Shown here in pieces: positions 1-7,754 of a stretch of 23,320 bases of DNA. The notes under the pieces are model-generated. The model saw only the letters and a program-made list of their open reading frames with translations, was not told where the DNA came from and did not search any database. Source of the stretch: Hyphomicrobiales bacterium (GTDB lineage Bacteria; Pseudomonadota; Alphaproteobacteria; Rhizobiales; Xanthobacteraceae); NCBI GenBank assembly GCA_003164375.1, contig PLTE01000047.1, forward strand, positions 343 to 23,662, written 5' to 3'. Each line of letters starts with the position of its first letter. Within the stretch, counting starts at the first letter, position 1. The position numbers were made by a program, and so were the translations under genes.

Positions 1-306
1 ATCGAAATGTTCAGGTGGCAGATAGCCCTGCGAAGCGCCGACGCCGACCGCCTGCTGGGAGCGCATCATGATCGCGTCGGTAAAGCCGCGCAACAACATG
101 ACCAGCGCCAGCACGCAATACATTACGCCGATACGCTTGTGGTCGACTGACGTCAGCCATTCCCGCCACAGATATGGCCAATAGCCTTTCAGCGTAATCA
201 AGGCCAGTACCAATAGAACGACCAAGACCATCAACGCCGATGCGACCATGGGTATCGGTTGGTCGAGCGGGATCGCGCTTAAGGTGAGCTTGCCGAAAAG
301 GTTCAA
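1..306 (-). CDS. cyoB: Cytochrome bo3 ubiquinol oxidase subunit I, N-terminal part (cut by window start)
   Basis: This is the first ~102 codons of the catalytic haem-copper subunit of a quinol oxidase, which oxidises ubiquinol, reduces O2 and pumps protons in the inner membrane. The visible part matches CyoB well: an FGKL start, one membrane segment (about residues 20-40), a WLTSVDHKR stretch near residues 50-58 and a later MMRSQQA stretch. The haem and CuB ligands lie beyond the window. The chosen start is TTG at 306: it follows the cyoA stop by 3 nt and has GGAGAA about 7 nt upstream. The gene is co-transcribed with cyoA. The family assignment is secure; the exact start is less so. Confidence 0.9.
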   Translation of the reverse strand, partial: MNLFGKLTLSAIPLDQPIPMVASALMVLVVLLVLALITLKGYWPYLWREWLTSVDHKRIGVMYCVLALVMLLRGFTDAIMMRSQQAVGVGASQGYLPPEHFD

Positions 307-309
307 GCG

Positions 310-1206
310 TCAATTCTCCGTACGCGGGTCGGGTGGACTGCCATGTGAAGAACTGGCTGTCGGGGTGCCGACGCTCACGACGGTTTCGAACAGATCGGGA
401 GCGACCGATTGGTAGGTGAACGGCACCACAGCTTTGCTTGGCCGGACGAGCTCCGCATAGCTCTGGGCATCGAGTCTCGGACCGGCGCTGCGTACCGTGG
501 TCACCCATGGGTCGAATTGATCCGGCGGCACCGCATCAACGATAAAGCTCATCTCGGCGAAACCATCGCCGCTGAATTGCGCCGACAAGCCGGAGAATTG
601 TCCCGGCTTGTCGGCCTGCAGCTGCAGCCGTGTCACCATTCCCGCCATGGTGTAAATCTGGCTGCCGAGCTGCGGCACGAAGAAACTGTTCATCACACCC
701 GACGACGTGAGATCGAAGCTGATTGGAGTTCCAGCCGGGACGATGAGCCGATTGACGCTGGCAATGTTTTGGTCGGGGTAGATGAACAGCCACTTCCAAT
801 CGAGCGAAACCACCTCAACATGGAGCGGCTTCGTCGACGATGCGAGCGGCTTGGGTGGATCGAGATCGTGGGCGCCGACCCAGGCGATACCGCCGACCAA
901 GAGCACTGTCATCGCCGGGATCGACCAGACGATCATTTCGAGCCGGCCGGAATATTCGAAGTCCGGAAAATAGCGCGCGCGTTCATTGGAGGCGCGGAAC
1001 CAGACGGCGACACCCAGTGTCGCGAGGATTGTCGGAACGACGATCGCGAGCATTATGCCGAGCGAATCGAACAGAATTGTCTTTTCTGCGGCCGCAACCG
1101 GTCCTTGAGGGTCGAGCACGCCCTCAGAACAACCACCGACCGACAACGCGGCTACGCCGACAACTACTACGTGTCTTATGTAGGAATTCCGGACGAATGT
1201 CCCCAT
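310..1206 (-). CDS. cyoA: Cytochrome bo3 ubiquinol oxidase subunit II
   Basis: This is a 298-residue subunit II of the haem-copper oxidase family, quinol branch. The signal sequence ends in a lipobox (VGGC, Cys26), as in lipoprotein-type CyoA. Two membrane segments follow (about 45-67 and 90-112), then a periplasmic cupredoxin-like domain with DWKWLFIYPDQ near residues 135-145. The cysteines that would bind CuA in cytochrome c oxidases are absent, which is expected of a quinol oxidase. The end, with its PDLFETVVS stretch, also resembles CyoA. It precedes cyoB by 3 nt. The ribosome site in front of ATG 1206 is weak. The gene begins 71 bp downstream of livF, so it may share that transcript or have its own promoter; I see no clear promoter. 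Confidence 0.93.
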   Translation of the reverse strand: MGTFVRNSYIRHVVVVGVAALSVGGCSEGVLDPQGPVAAAEKTILFDSLGIMLAIVVPTILATLGVAVWFRASNERARYFPDFEYSGRLEMIVWSIPAMTVLLVGGIAWVGAHDLDPPKPLASSTKPLHVEVVSLDWKWLFIYPDQNIASVNRLIVPAGTPISFDLTSSGVMNSFFVPQLGSQIYTMAGMVTRLQLQADKPGQFSGLSAQFSGDGFAEMSFIVDAVPPDQFDPWVTTVRSAGPRLDAQSYAELVRPSKAVVPFTYQSVAPDLFETVVSVGTPTASSSHGSPPDPRTEN

Positions 1207-1277
1207 CGAAATAAACCATCCGGGTGACTAATAGGGCTGGAATGCAGTCAGTCGAGGAAAGTTCCCGTCCTCCGTTA

Positions 1278-1994
1278 TTAAATCCCAAGATAGCGATGCT
1301 GCACGTCCGGCGCATTCGCCAATTCGGCGGAGCTCCCGGTCCACACCACGCGACCGCGTTCGATGATGTAGTGGCGGTCGGCGATGCGGGTGAGCGCGGC
1401 GACGTTCTTGTCGATGACCAGGATCGACTGCCCCGCCGCACGCAGGCTTGCGAGACAGCGCCAGATCTCGTCGCGAATGAGCGGCGCAAGCCCCTCGGTC
1501 GCTTCATCGAGTACGAGCATACGCGGGTTGGTCATCAAGGCGCGGCCGATCGCCAGCATTTGCTGCTCGCCGCCCGAGAGCAGATTAGCCATAGTACCGG
1601 CACGCTCGGCAAGCCGCGGGAAAAGCTGCCACATTTTTTCGAGTGTCCACGGCGCGGCGGCCCCGCCGCGATTTGCGGCGGTCGCGACCAGATTTTCGCG
1701 GGTGGTGAGATTGGGGAACACTTGGCGACCCTCTGGCACCAGCCCGATACCGAGTTTAGCGACGCGGTAGGACGGCAAGTTTCCGATGTCTTCGCCGAGG
1801 AAGCGGATCGAGCCGGCCATGGACGGCGTCAGGCCCATAATGGATCGCACGGTCGTAGTCTTGCCCATGCCGTTTCGGCCCAGCAACGACACCATTTCGC
1901 CCGCCGCAATGACCAGCGAAATCCCAAACAAGACTCGGCTTAGTCCATAGCTGGTCTCGACGTCGCGCAGTTCGAGAAGCGGCGGATCAACCAT
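1278..1994 (-). CDS. livF: ABC transporter ATP-binding protein, LivF type
   Basis: This is one of the two ATPases of a branched-chain-amino-acid-type (HAAT) importer, about 238 residues. Visible motifs are Walker A GRNGMGKT, signature LSGGEQQ, and Walker B with LVLDEATEGLAP, which is typical of LivF. The frame stays open upstream to 2120, but those extra residues lie inside livG and do not resemble the family. I chose ATG 1994, where the protein reads MVDPPLLEL. This start overlaps the livG stop by 8 bp, which suggests translational coupling. It is the last gene of livKHMGF. The substrate cannot be read from the ATPase. Confidence 0.93.
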   Translation of the reverse strand: MVDPPLLELRDVETSYGLSRVLFGISLVIAAGEMVSLLGRNGMGKTTTVRSIMGLTPSMAGSIRFLGEDIGNLPSYRVAKLGIGLVPEGRQVFPNLTTRENLVATAANRGGAAAPWTLEKMWQLFPRLAERAGTMANLLSGGEQQMLAIGRALMTNPRMLVLDEATEGLAPLIRDEIWRCLASLRAAGQSILVIDKNVAALTRIADRHYIIERGRVVWTGSSAELANAPDVQHRYLGI

Positions 1995-2751
1995 GCTCCC
2001 ACCCTTCACCGTCGCCGAGATAGGCTTGGCGTACCGCCGCGTCGGCCCTGATCTCGGCCGGATCGCCAGAAGCGATGATACGGCCGAACACCAACACACT
2101 GACGCGATCGGCAAGCGCAAAGACCGCGTCCATGTCGTGCTCGATTAAAAGGATCGTGAGGCTGCCTTTGAGTGCCCGCAGCGTCGCGACCAGGCGGGCG
2201 GAGTCTTCGGGACCCATCCCGGCCATCGGCTCGTCGAGGAGCAGGAGGCGCGGCCGGGTGGCGAGCGCCATGGCGATTTCAAGCTGCCGACACTCACCGT
2301 GGCTGAGCGCGGCGACACGCGTATCGGCGCGGTCGGCGAGCCCGACGCGATCGAGCGCCGTGCGGGCCGGCTCGCGCAGCGCGGCCTCGCCTCGCGCCGC
2401 GCGCCAAAACCGGAACGAATGGCCGCTATGCGCCTGAACCGCGAGCGCAACATTGTCGAGCGCCGTGAAGTCGGAGAACAGCGAAGTGATCTGGAACGAT
2501 CGCGCCAGCCCGAGCCAACTCCGCCTATAGACCGGCAGCTTGGTAATATCGCGACCGCCGAATCGGATACGGCCGTGATCGGAGCCAATCTCGCCGGTTA
2601 ATTGCCCGATCATCGTGGACTTGCCGGCGCCGTTGGGACCAATCACTGCATGCAGCTCCCCCGGCATCAACGCGAGCGAGATGGCGTCGGAAGCCACCAC
2701 GCCGCCAAAGCGCTTGGTCAAAGCTTCGATCGCGAGCAAGGGGTCAACCAC
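1987..2751 (-). CDS. livG: ABC transporter ATP-binding protein, LivG type
   Basis: This is the second ATPase of the HAAT importer, about 254 residues. It has Walker A GPNGAGKST, the LivG-like signature LSHGECRQLEIA, Walker B LLLLDEPMAGMG and a late EHDMD switch histidine. The frame is open to 2829, but the family begins at about DPLLAIEALTKRFGG. I therefore chose GTG 2751, which overlaps the livM stop by 8 bp exactly as livF overlaps this gene. The ATPase acts on the cytoplasmic face with LivF to drive LivHM. Confidence 0.92.
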   Translation of the reverse strand: MVDPLLAIEALTKRFGGVVASDAISLALMPGELHAVIGPNGAGKSTMIGQLTGEIGSDHGRIRFGGRDITKLPVYRRSWLGLARSFQITSLFSDFTALDNVALAVQAHSGHSFRFWRAARGEAALREPARTALDRVGLADRADTRVAALSHGECRQLEIAMALATRPRLLLLDEPMAGMGPEDSARLVATLRALKGSLTILLIEHDMDAVFALADRVSVLVFGRIIASGDPAEIRADAAVRQAYLGDGEGWEHG

Positions 2752-3715
2752 GGCGCCCGCCCCCGAGTAGCCCGTCGATACCGCCGTTGACGTAAATCGC
2801 GACGAACAACAGGAGCGGCCCGAGAACAAGGTTCGGATATTCCGTGACCCGCGACAGTTGCTCTTCGAGTAAAAGGAACGTCATCGCGCCGATCAGCGGT
2901 CCGAACATCGCCTGCATGCCGCCGAGCACCGCCATGATCATCAGGTCGCCGGAACGCGTCCAATGCATCATCGCAGGGCTGATAAAATTGGTATGATTGG
3001 CGAGCAAAGCTCCGGCAAGTCCGCACATCGCACCCGCGATGACAAAACAGACGAGCTTGTAGCGGAAGGTCGGGAAACCGATGGCGCGCATGCGCCGCTC
3101 GTTCGAGCGCGCGCCGCGGATGACGAAGCCGAAGCGCGAGTTGACCAGGCGCCAAACCAGATAAATGCCGGCCAGCAGCAACGCCAAGCACAAATAATAA
3201 AACAGGACCTTATTATCGAGATCGACGAAGCCGCCAAATTGGCTACGCCGGTAGATCGTCAAGCCGTCGTCGCCGCCATAACGGTCGAGCCCGATCGCGA
3301 CGTAATAAATCATCTGCGCGAAGGCGAGCGTGATCATGATAAAATAGACGCCGCGTGTGCGCAGGCTCAGCGCGCCGACGGCGAGCGCGTAGACCGCCGA
3401 AGCCCCGATCGCGACCGGCCATTGCACGAAACCGGAGCCGATGCCCTCCTTCGCCAGAATGCCGACCGCGTAGCCGCCAATGCCGAGATAAGCCGCGTGG
3501 CCGAAGCTCACCATGCCCCCGAACCCCATGATCAAGTTGAGGCTCAGCGCCGCCAGCGCCAGAATGACGACGCGTGTGAGCAGCGTCATCAAGAAAGCAT
3601 CGCCGGTCAACGCGGCATAGACCGGCATCAAAGCGAGGCCTGCCAGTACCACGGCATTAACCGCACGGCGCGGGTTGAGTCCGCTCCCGCGCCAACATTC
3701 AAGTAAGTGCTTCAT
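2744..3715 (-). CDS. livM: Branched-chain amino acid-type ABC permease, LivM
   Basis: This is a 323-residue polytopic membrane protein with about eight to ten hydrophobic segments. LivM-like stretches include GFGGMVSFGHAAYLGIGGYA (residues about 64-83) and AMCGLAGALLANHTNFISP towards the C-terminus. It would form the membrane channel with LivH. Its ATG overlaps the livH stop in an ATGA quartet. It lies in the middle of the livKHMGF operon, and nothing indicates damage. Confidence 0.93.
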   Translation of the reverse strand: MKHLLECWRGSGLNPRRAVNAVVLAGLALMPVYAALTGDAFLMTLLTRVVILALAALSLNLIMGFGGMVSFGHAAYLGIGGYAVGILAKEGIGSGFVQWPVAIGASAVYALAVGALSLRTRGVYFIMITLAFAQMIYYVAIGLDRYGGDDGLTIYRRSQFGGFVDLDNKVLFYYLCLALLLAGIYLVWRLVNSRFGFVIRGARSNERRMRAIGFPTFRYKLVCFVIAGAMCGLAGALLANHTNFISPAMMHWTRSGDLMIMAVLGGMQAMFGPLIGAMTFLLLEEQLSRVTEYPNLVLGPLLLFVAIYVNGGIDGLLGGGRRG

Positions 3716-4629
3716 TTGCTCGCCGCCGGGAACAGACCTTCCGGACGCACGATCAGGACCAGAGCCATCACCAGGTAGATCATCATCGATGACAGCGACC
3801 GACCGAGGCTCGCCGAAGCGCTTGCGCTGAGATAGACGCGGAGCAGGTCCGGCACGAATGCGCGGCCGACGGTGTCGACAAGCCCGACCAGCAGTGCGGC
3901 AACAAACGCACCGCGGATCGAGCCGATGCCACCGATGGTGACGACGACAAATGCCGCAATCAGGATATTCTCGCCCATGCCGATCTGCACCGTGAGAATC
4001 GGCGCCTGCATCAGGCCGGCAAAGCCCGCAAGCGCGGCGCCCAGGCCGAAGATCAGGGTGTACAGGACCTTTATATTGACCCCGAGCGCGCCTACCATTT
4101 CACGGTTCGAAGCACCTGCGCGGATCAGCATGCCGAGTCGCGTGCCCATCACGAGCCCATAGAGCAAGCCCGCCACCGCGAGCGTCACCCCGATAATGAC
4201 GAGGCGATAGACCGGGTAGAACAGACCCGGCAGAATTTCGACCGCGTTGAGCATTTCACTCGGCAGCGACAGCGTCATGCCCGCCGGTCCCCAAATGAGC
4301 CGCACCAGCTCGTTGAAGAACAGCAACAGACCGAAGGTGCCGAGCACGTGATCGAGATGACTGCGGGCGTATAATCGCCGTATCGCGACCACTTCGAGCA
4401 CGATGCCGACCGCAAACGTCGCCAGAACCGCGAGGATTGCGCCGAGCACGAAGCTGTCGGTCAACTGGGCAAAGCTGGCGGCGAAATAAGCGCCGATCAT
4501 GTAGAGCGAGCCATGCGCCAGATTGACGAGATCCATGATGCCGAAGATCAGGGTCAATCCCGCGGCCAGCAGGAACAGCAGCATGCCGAGCTGAATGCCG
4601 TTGAGAAATTGCTCGATGAAATACAGCAC
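3712..4629 (-). CDS. livH: Branched-chain amino acid-type ABC permease, LivH
   Basis: This is a 305-residue polytopic permease of the LivH family. Its N-terminus (FLNGIQLGMLLFLLAAGLTL) and the later GIMDLVNLAHGSLYMIGAY are classic for LivH, and the end (IVRPEGLFP) is also typical. It pairs with LivM. The start is GTG at 4629, 27 bp after the livK stop and preceded by a short GGAAG-like ribosome site. The substrate is set by the binding protein rather than by this subunit. Confidence 0.93.
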   Translation of the reverse strand: MLYFIEQFLNGIQLGMLLFLLAAGLTLIFGIMDLVNLAHGSLYMIGAYFAASFAQLTDSFVLGAILAVLATFAVGIVLEVVAIRRLYARSHLDHVLGTFGLLLFFNELVRLIWGPAGMTLSLPSEMLNAVEILPGLFYPVYRLVIIGVTLAVAGLLYGLVMGTRLGMLIRAGASNREMVGALGVNIKVLYTLIFGLGAALAGFAGLMQAPILTVQIGMGENILIAAFVVVTIGGIGSIRGAFVAALLVGLVDTVGRAFVPDLLRVYLSASASASLGRSLSSMMIYLVMALVLIVRPEGLFPAASK

Positions 4630-4656
4630 TCTTCCGTCACCCAGCCGGCCGATTGC

Positions 4657-5835
4657 TTACTTCATCGGGCATTTATCGTGGAACTTATCCTGGTCGTCCT
4701 TGACGATGGTGGTGACAGTGCGAAGCGCATAGCTGCCGTCGGCGTTCTTGACTGCCTCGTCGAGGTAGAAATTTTGGATCGGGATGTGGTTGTTGCCGAA
4801 TTTGAAGCCGCCGCGCACGGAGGCGAAGTCGGCTTTTTCCATCTCCTTGCGCATGCCCTCCTTATCGGAGAGATCGCCCTTGACCGCGGTAACGGCGGTA
4901 TCGAGCAGCGCCACGGCGTCATAGGTTTGTGCACCGTAGAACGACGGCGAGGAACTATATTTGGCCTTGTAGTCGGCGACGAATTTCTGATTGGCAGCAT
5001 TCGGCAGATCGCTCACCCATTCCTGCGCGCTGGCAATGCCGACCGCAAGATCCTTCAGCCGCGGCAGCGACAAATCGTCGATGATAAACGCGGTGTAGAG
5101 CGGGATATGGCCCTTGAGGCCGGCTTGCGCATATTGCGTGACGAACTGAGCGCCGATGCCGCCCGGATAGAACGCGAAGATCGCGTCGGGCTTGGCTTCG
5201 CGCGCCTTCGACAGTTCGGCGGAGAAATCGATCTGATCGGGCCAGCGCGTGAGTTCCTGACCGACGATCTGGCCCGTGAAGGTGGATTGCACGCCGGCCA
5301 GCATGTCTTTGCCCGCGGCGTAATTCGGGCCCAGCAGAAACACCGTTTTCACGCCCTTCTGGTTCATATAGAGCCCGAGCGACGCCGGCGTCTGATCGTT
5401 GTTCCAAGAGGTCGAGAAGACATAAGGCGAGCACTGTTCGCCGGCGAGCTGCGAGGCGCCGGCATTGGTGACGATGGTCATGGTTTTGCTATCGACCAAG
5501 GGCTTGAGCGAAGCGAGCAGCACATTCGACCAGATATATCCGACGACAAAATCGACATGGTCGGATTCGATCAGTTTTTGCGTCTTTTGCACGCCGACCT
5601 CCGGCTTGAGCTGATCGTCCTCATAGATGACCTCGACCGGCAGCCCGCCGAGCTTGCGGCCGTGATGGTCCAAGCCAAGCTCAAATGCATTTTTCATGTC
5701 GTTGCCGATCGCGGCGGGAGGACCGCTGAATGTCGAAATGAAGCCGATCTTGACCGTCTGCTGTTGGGCCTGCGCGACCACAGGCCCCACGAAAAGCGCG
5801 AGCGCAGCAGCTGGAACGATGGTTGTCATTTTCAT
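4657..5835 (-). CDS. Periplasmic substrate-binding protein of a HAAT ABC transporter (LivK-like)
   Basis: This is a type I periplasmic binding protein of about 392 residues. A signal peptide (M-K-M-T-T-I-V-P then a hydrophobic run ending in AQA) precedes the mature domain, which begins TVKIGFISTFSGPPAAIGND. Two in-frame ATGs are possible. The one at 5835 has AAGGA 8 nt upstream, whereas that same AAGGA runs into the ATG at 5844, so 5835 is preferred. It is first in the liv operon. Family members bind branched-chain amino acids, amides, urea or aromatic acids (for example the CouP type of Rhodopseudomonas); the ligand here cannot be told by eye. Two cysteines (one in the middle, one in the final CPMK) might form a disulfide. 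Confidence 0.88.
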   Translation of the reverse strand: MKMTTIVPAAALALFVGPVVAQAQQQTVKIGFISTFSGPPAAIGNDMKNAFELGLDHHGRKLGGLPVEVIYEDDQLKPEVGVQKTQKLIESDHVDFVVGYIWSNVLLASLKPLVDSKTMTIVTNAGASQLAGEQCSPYVFSTSWNNDQTPASLGLYMNQKGVKTVFLLGPNYAAGKDMLAGVQSTFTGQIVGQELTRWPDQIDFSAELSKAREAKPDAIFAFYPGGIGAQFVTQYAQAGLKGHIPLYTAFIIDDLSLPRLKDLAVGIASAQEWVSDLPNAANQKFVADYKAKYSSSPSFYGAQTYDAVALLDTAVTAVKGDLSDKEGMRKEMEKADFASVRGGFKFGNNHIPIQNFYLDEAVKNADGSYALRTVTTIVKDDQDKFHDKCPMK

Positions 5836-5848
5836 GAACGTCATCCTT

Positions 5849-6170
5849 GGGTTGACATGCCTTTCAGTGCCGAGACATCCGCGTTGCTACTTTTAAGCCA
5901 AGCTATTTTTATGCCAAGTCGTGTGCGATCAAGCGATTTGACCGCGCGCCGGCACGCCGATCAAGCCGCACGCGACAATAGGCTAACCGCACCGACCACG
6001 GCAAATCGGACCGTAGGGTCCAATCGCGGTCGTTCGCCGCCTTGCGGGACCGCTCCACGAAGCCCGCTGCATCCAAGGCTGGCGTGTATCCTGAGGCTTG
6101 AGATCAGCCGAAACGCCGCTTCTCGTTCGCCCGGCTGGCCGGTGAACTGGCCCCTGACTCTCGGACAAAC
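5849..6170. other. Non-coding gap between the cytochrome c gene and livK
   Basis: This 322-bp stretch holds no convincing gene; the small open frames across it have no recognisable content. It should carry the liv promoter on the minus strand, in the AT-rich part around 5886-5935. A TTGATC at about 5927-5932 (minus strand) followed by a TAAAAA tract is a weak -35/-10 candidate with short spacing. The rest, 5940-6170, is GC-rich, and I see no clear terminator for the cytochrome gene that ends at 6171. Confidence 0.5.
5886..5918. repeat. Period-16 direct repeat upstream of the liv operon
   Basis: Two 17-base copies (5886-5902 and 5902-5918, sharing one base) differ at two positions. On the minus strand each reads CTTGGCWTAAAARTAGC. 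They lie 51-83 bp upstream of the livK start codon in an otherwise GC-rich gap. The position would suit a tandem operator or promoter element for the liv genes. The repeat is directly visible; the function is inference. Confidence 0.5.
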
Positions 6171-6596
6171 CTACCGACTTGCAAGCGACGTGATATAAGC
6201 GACCAGCTCCCAGATTTTCTGATCGCCAAGCATTCGCCACGCCGGCATTGCCGTTCCGGGCACCCCATCGCGAATGGCGAGATAGGTTCGCACCGCATTT
6301 GTTTGCTCTGACCACGGCGGCAGCGTCAGGTTTGCCGGGGGCGGGCGCATCGCTTCTCGTCGCTGGCCGCTGCCATCCCCGTTGACGCCGTGGCAGATGG
6401 CACAGTTCGTCGCAAAGCTTGCGCTGCCGGCTTCTCGGGCCTGCCGCGACACCAGCAGGCCGGCCGGCATTATCGGCGAGTCGCGGTCACATCCCGAAAT
6501 AGCGAGCGAGATTGTGAACAGGGCGACACTGACCTGCGTCCTCCGGTCCGGTAGCCAGCGTATAGCCAAGACTCTGTACCTCGCGCACAACCGCAT
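6171..6596 (-). CDS. c-type cytochrome lipoprotein next to the hydrogenase
   Basis: This is a small monohaem cytochrome c, 141 residues from ATG 6596. The haem-binding motif is CAICH (residues 65-69), and the likely axial Met lies in GTAMPAW about 40-50 residues later. The N-terminus has arginines, a hydrophobic run and a lipobox ending ISGC (Cys36), with Asp at the next position, so the mature protein is probably tethered to the membrane on the periplasmic side. TTG 6569, with GAGG 9 nt upstream, is an equally good start and would give a more compact signal peptide. Either start overlaps the 3' end of hupD, by 110 or 83 nt. Its place as last gene of the hupSLCD set suggests a role in carrying electrons from the hydrogenase; this is inferred from context. 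Confidence 0.8.
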   Translation of the reverse strand: MRLCARYRVLAIRWLPDRRTQVSVALFTISLAISGCDRDSPIMPAGLLVSRQAREAGSASFATNCAICHGVNGDGSGQRREAMRPPPANLTLPPWSEQTNAVRTYLAIRDGVPGTAMPAWRMLGDQKIWELVAYITSLASR

Positions 6597-7059
6597 TTAC
6601 CAGTTCATCAAGGCCGCTCTCAACGGCGTTCGAACGCGACAACGTCAGATCGAACGATTCGGGTACGAGGCCGAGCAGTGTAACTGTCGACGGATAGCGA
6701 TCGATAAGACGTGCCGTGTCCAGCAAATCAGCGACGCCGACCTGATGCGGGGAAAGCCGGTCGCGGACTGCATCGGCGACGTCTTCGCCGACGAGACGTA
6801 TCAACGTTCCGGGCCGATTGTCGGCGCGAACCGCATCGACGATGATTGCGTGTTGCGCTTCCGCAATTAATCCTAACAGCGAAAGGCCAAGCGTACCGCC
6901 GTCCACCAGGTGGACGCCTGGTGGAATTTGATAGTCGCGTTCAAGGCGACCTATCACTGCAGCACCAAGTCCGTCGTCGGCGAGCAGCACGTTTCCCAAT
7001 CCCAAAACGAGGACGCCGATAGTTTTTTCCGGGCGATCTTGCGGGTCCAGCTCAGTCAC
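6487..7059 (-). CDS. hupD: Hydrogenase maturation protease (HupD/HyaD family)
   Basis: This is a 190-residue endopeptidase that removes the C-terminal tail of the large subunit after nickel insertion. The three expected metal-site regions are visible: GLGNVLLADDGLG near the start (Asp where E. coli HybD has Glu, as in many relatives), DGGTLGLSLLG, and SPHQVGVADLL carrying the His. The open frame extends to 7173, but those extra residues lie inside hupC. I chose GTG 7059, which has GAGGG 8 nt upstream and overlaps the hupC stop by 8 bp. Its substrate is almost certainly HupL, whose last 15 residues look like a removable tail. Confidence 0.9.
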   Translation of the reverse strand: MTELDPQDRPEKTIGVLVLGLGNVLLADDGLGAAVIGRLERDYQIPPGVHLVDGGTLGLSLLGLIAEAQHAIIVDAVRADNRPGTLIRLVGEDVADAVRDRLSPHQVGVADLLDTARLIDRYPSTVTLLGLVPESFDLTLSRSNAVESGLDELVNAVVREVQSLGYTLATGPEDAGQCRPVHNLARYFGM

Positions 7060-7750
7060 GAGCCGTGCCCTCTTTGTTCGGCATGAATTTATAACCGGAA
7101 AACATTGAATCGAGCGCCCCAGTACGATCGATGAGCGACGAAAGTAAAATAAAATGTAGATGAAGAACGACAAATATAAAGATGATCCACATGCCGATAT
7201 GATGGATCAATCGCGCCATTTGCAGCCCGTAAAGCCACGGCGCCTCGTTGTTGAAGATGTGAAACGGCGAGCCAGGAGCGGTGCCGACCGCGTAAAGCGC
7301 AAGGCCGGTCGCAATCATCACAACATAGACCGAAAAGATCATGGCATAACTCGAACCCGCCATCGCGTTGTGGCCGGGATATTCATCCGGCTCGCGGCGC
7401 AGGAACGCGTAGAACAGAATCGCATGAAAGAGACTTCGAAAACGCCGGCCGGACAAAGGGACCAATTCGGTCAGCCGTGCATATTGATTGCCGGCAAACA
7501 ACCAGTACAGCCGCACGAAAACCGCCATAGCGAATACGATTGCGGCATACATGTGAATCGACCGGGCGTAGCCCATCACGAAATGATCGCGGGCCGGACC
7601 GGAAACGCTGATAAAGGGATGACCGATATAATAGCCGGTCGCGGCCAGCACGATCGTCGCGACAAAAATCAGCCAGTGCGTCAGCCGGATTGGTAATTCC
7701 CAAACGTAGACCCGGTGCATAGGCGTATTTTCGGAACACGGTCTGGTCAT
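7052..7750 (-). CDS. hupC: Ni/Fe-hydrogenase b-type cytochrome subunit
   Basis: This is a 232-residue membrane cytochrome b that anchors HupSL and passes electrons to the quinone pool. It has about four membrane segments and candidate haem ligands in RLTHWLIF, RSIHMYAA and LIHHIGMWIIFIF, with VLHLHF after. The start is ATG 7750, 4 nt after the hupL stop. ATG 7720, where the protein reads MHRVYVWELP, is the alternative and would lose 10 residues. The frame continues far upstream over hupL, but only as a shadow. The length is normal for HupC. Confidence 0.9.
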   Translation of the reverse strand: MTRPCSENTPMHRVYVWELPIRLTHWLIFVATIVLAATGYYIGHPFISVSGPARDHFVMGYARSIHMYAAIVFAMAVFVRLYWLFAGNQYARLTELVPLSGRRFRSLFHAILFYAFLRREPDEYPGHNAMAGSSYAMIFSVYVVMIATGLALYAVGTAPGSPFHIFNNEAPWLYGLQMARLIHHIGMWIIFIFVVLHLHFILLSSLIDRTGALDSMFSGYKFMPNKEGTARD

Positions 7751-7754
7751 GGGC

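Noticed and set aside
409..1227. Plus-strand frame of 272 codons opposite cyoA
   Set aside because: It is antisense to a clear cyoA gene and its translation is rich in Arg/Glu/His with no recognisable domain, typical of a GC-rich shadow frame.
4513..6198. Plus-strand frame of 561 codons across livK
   Set aside because: It is long but lies opposite livK and the livH start. The text looks like a complement-strand shadow with no family features, while livK has a signal peptide and a full binding-protein fold on the other strand.
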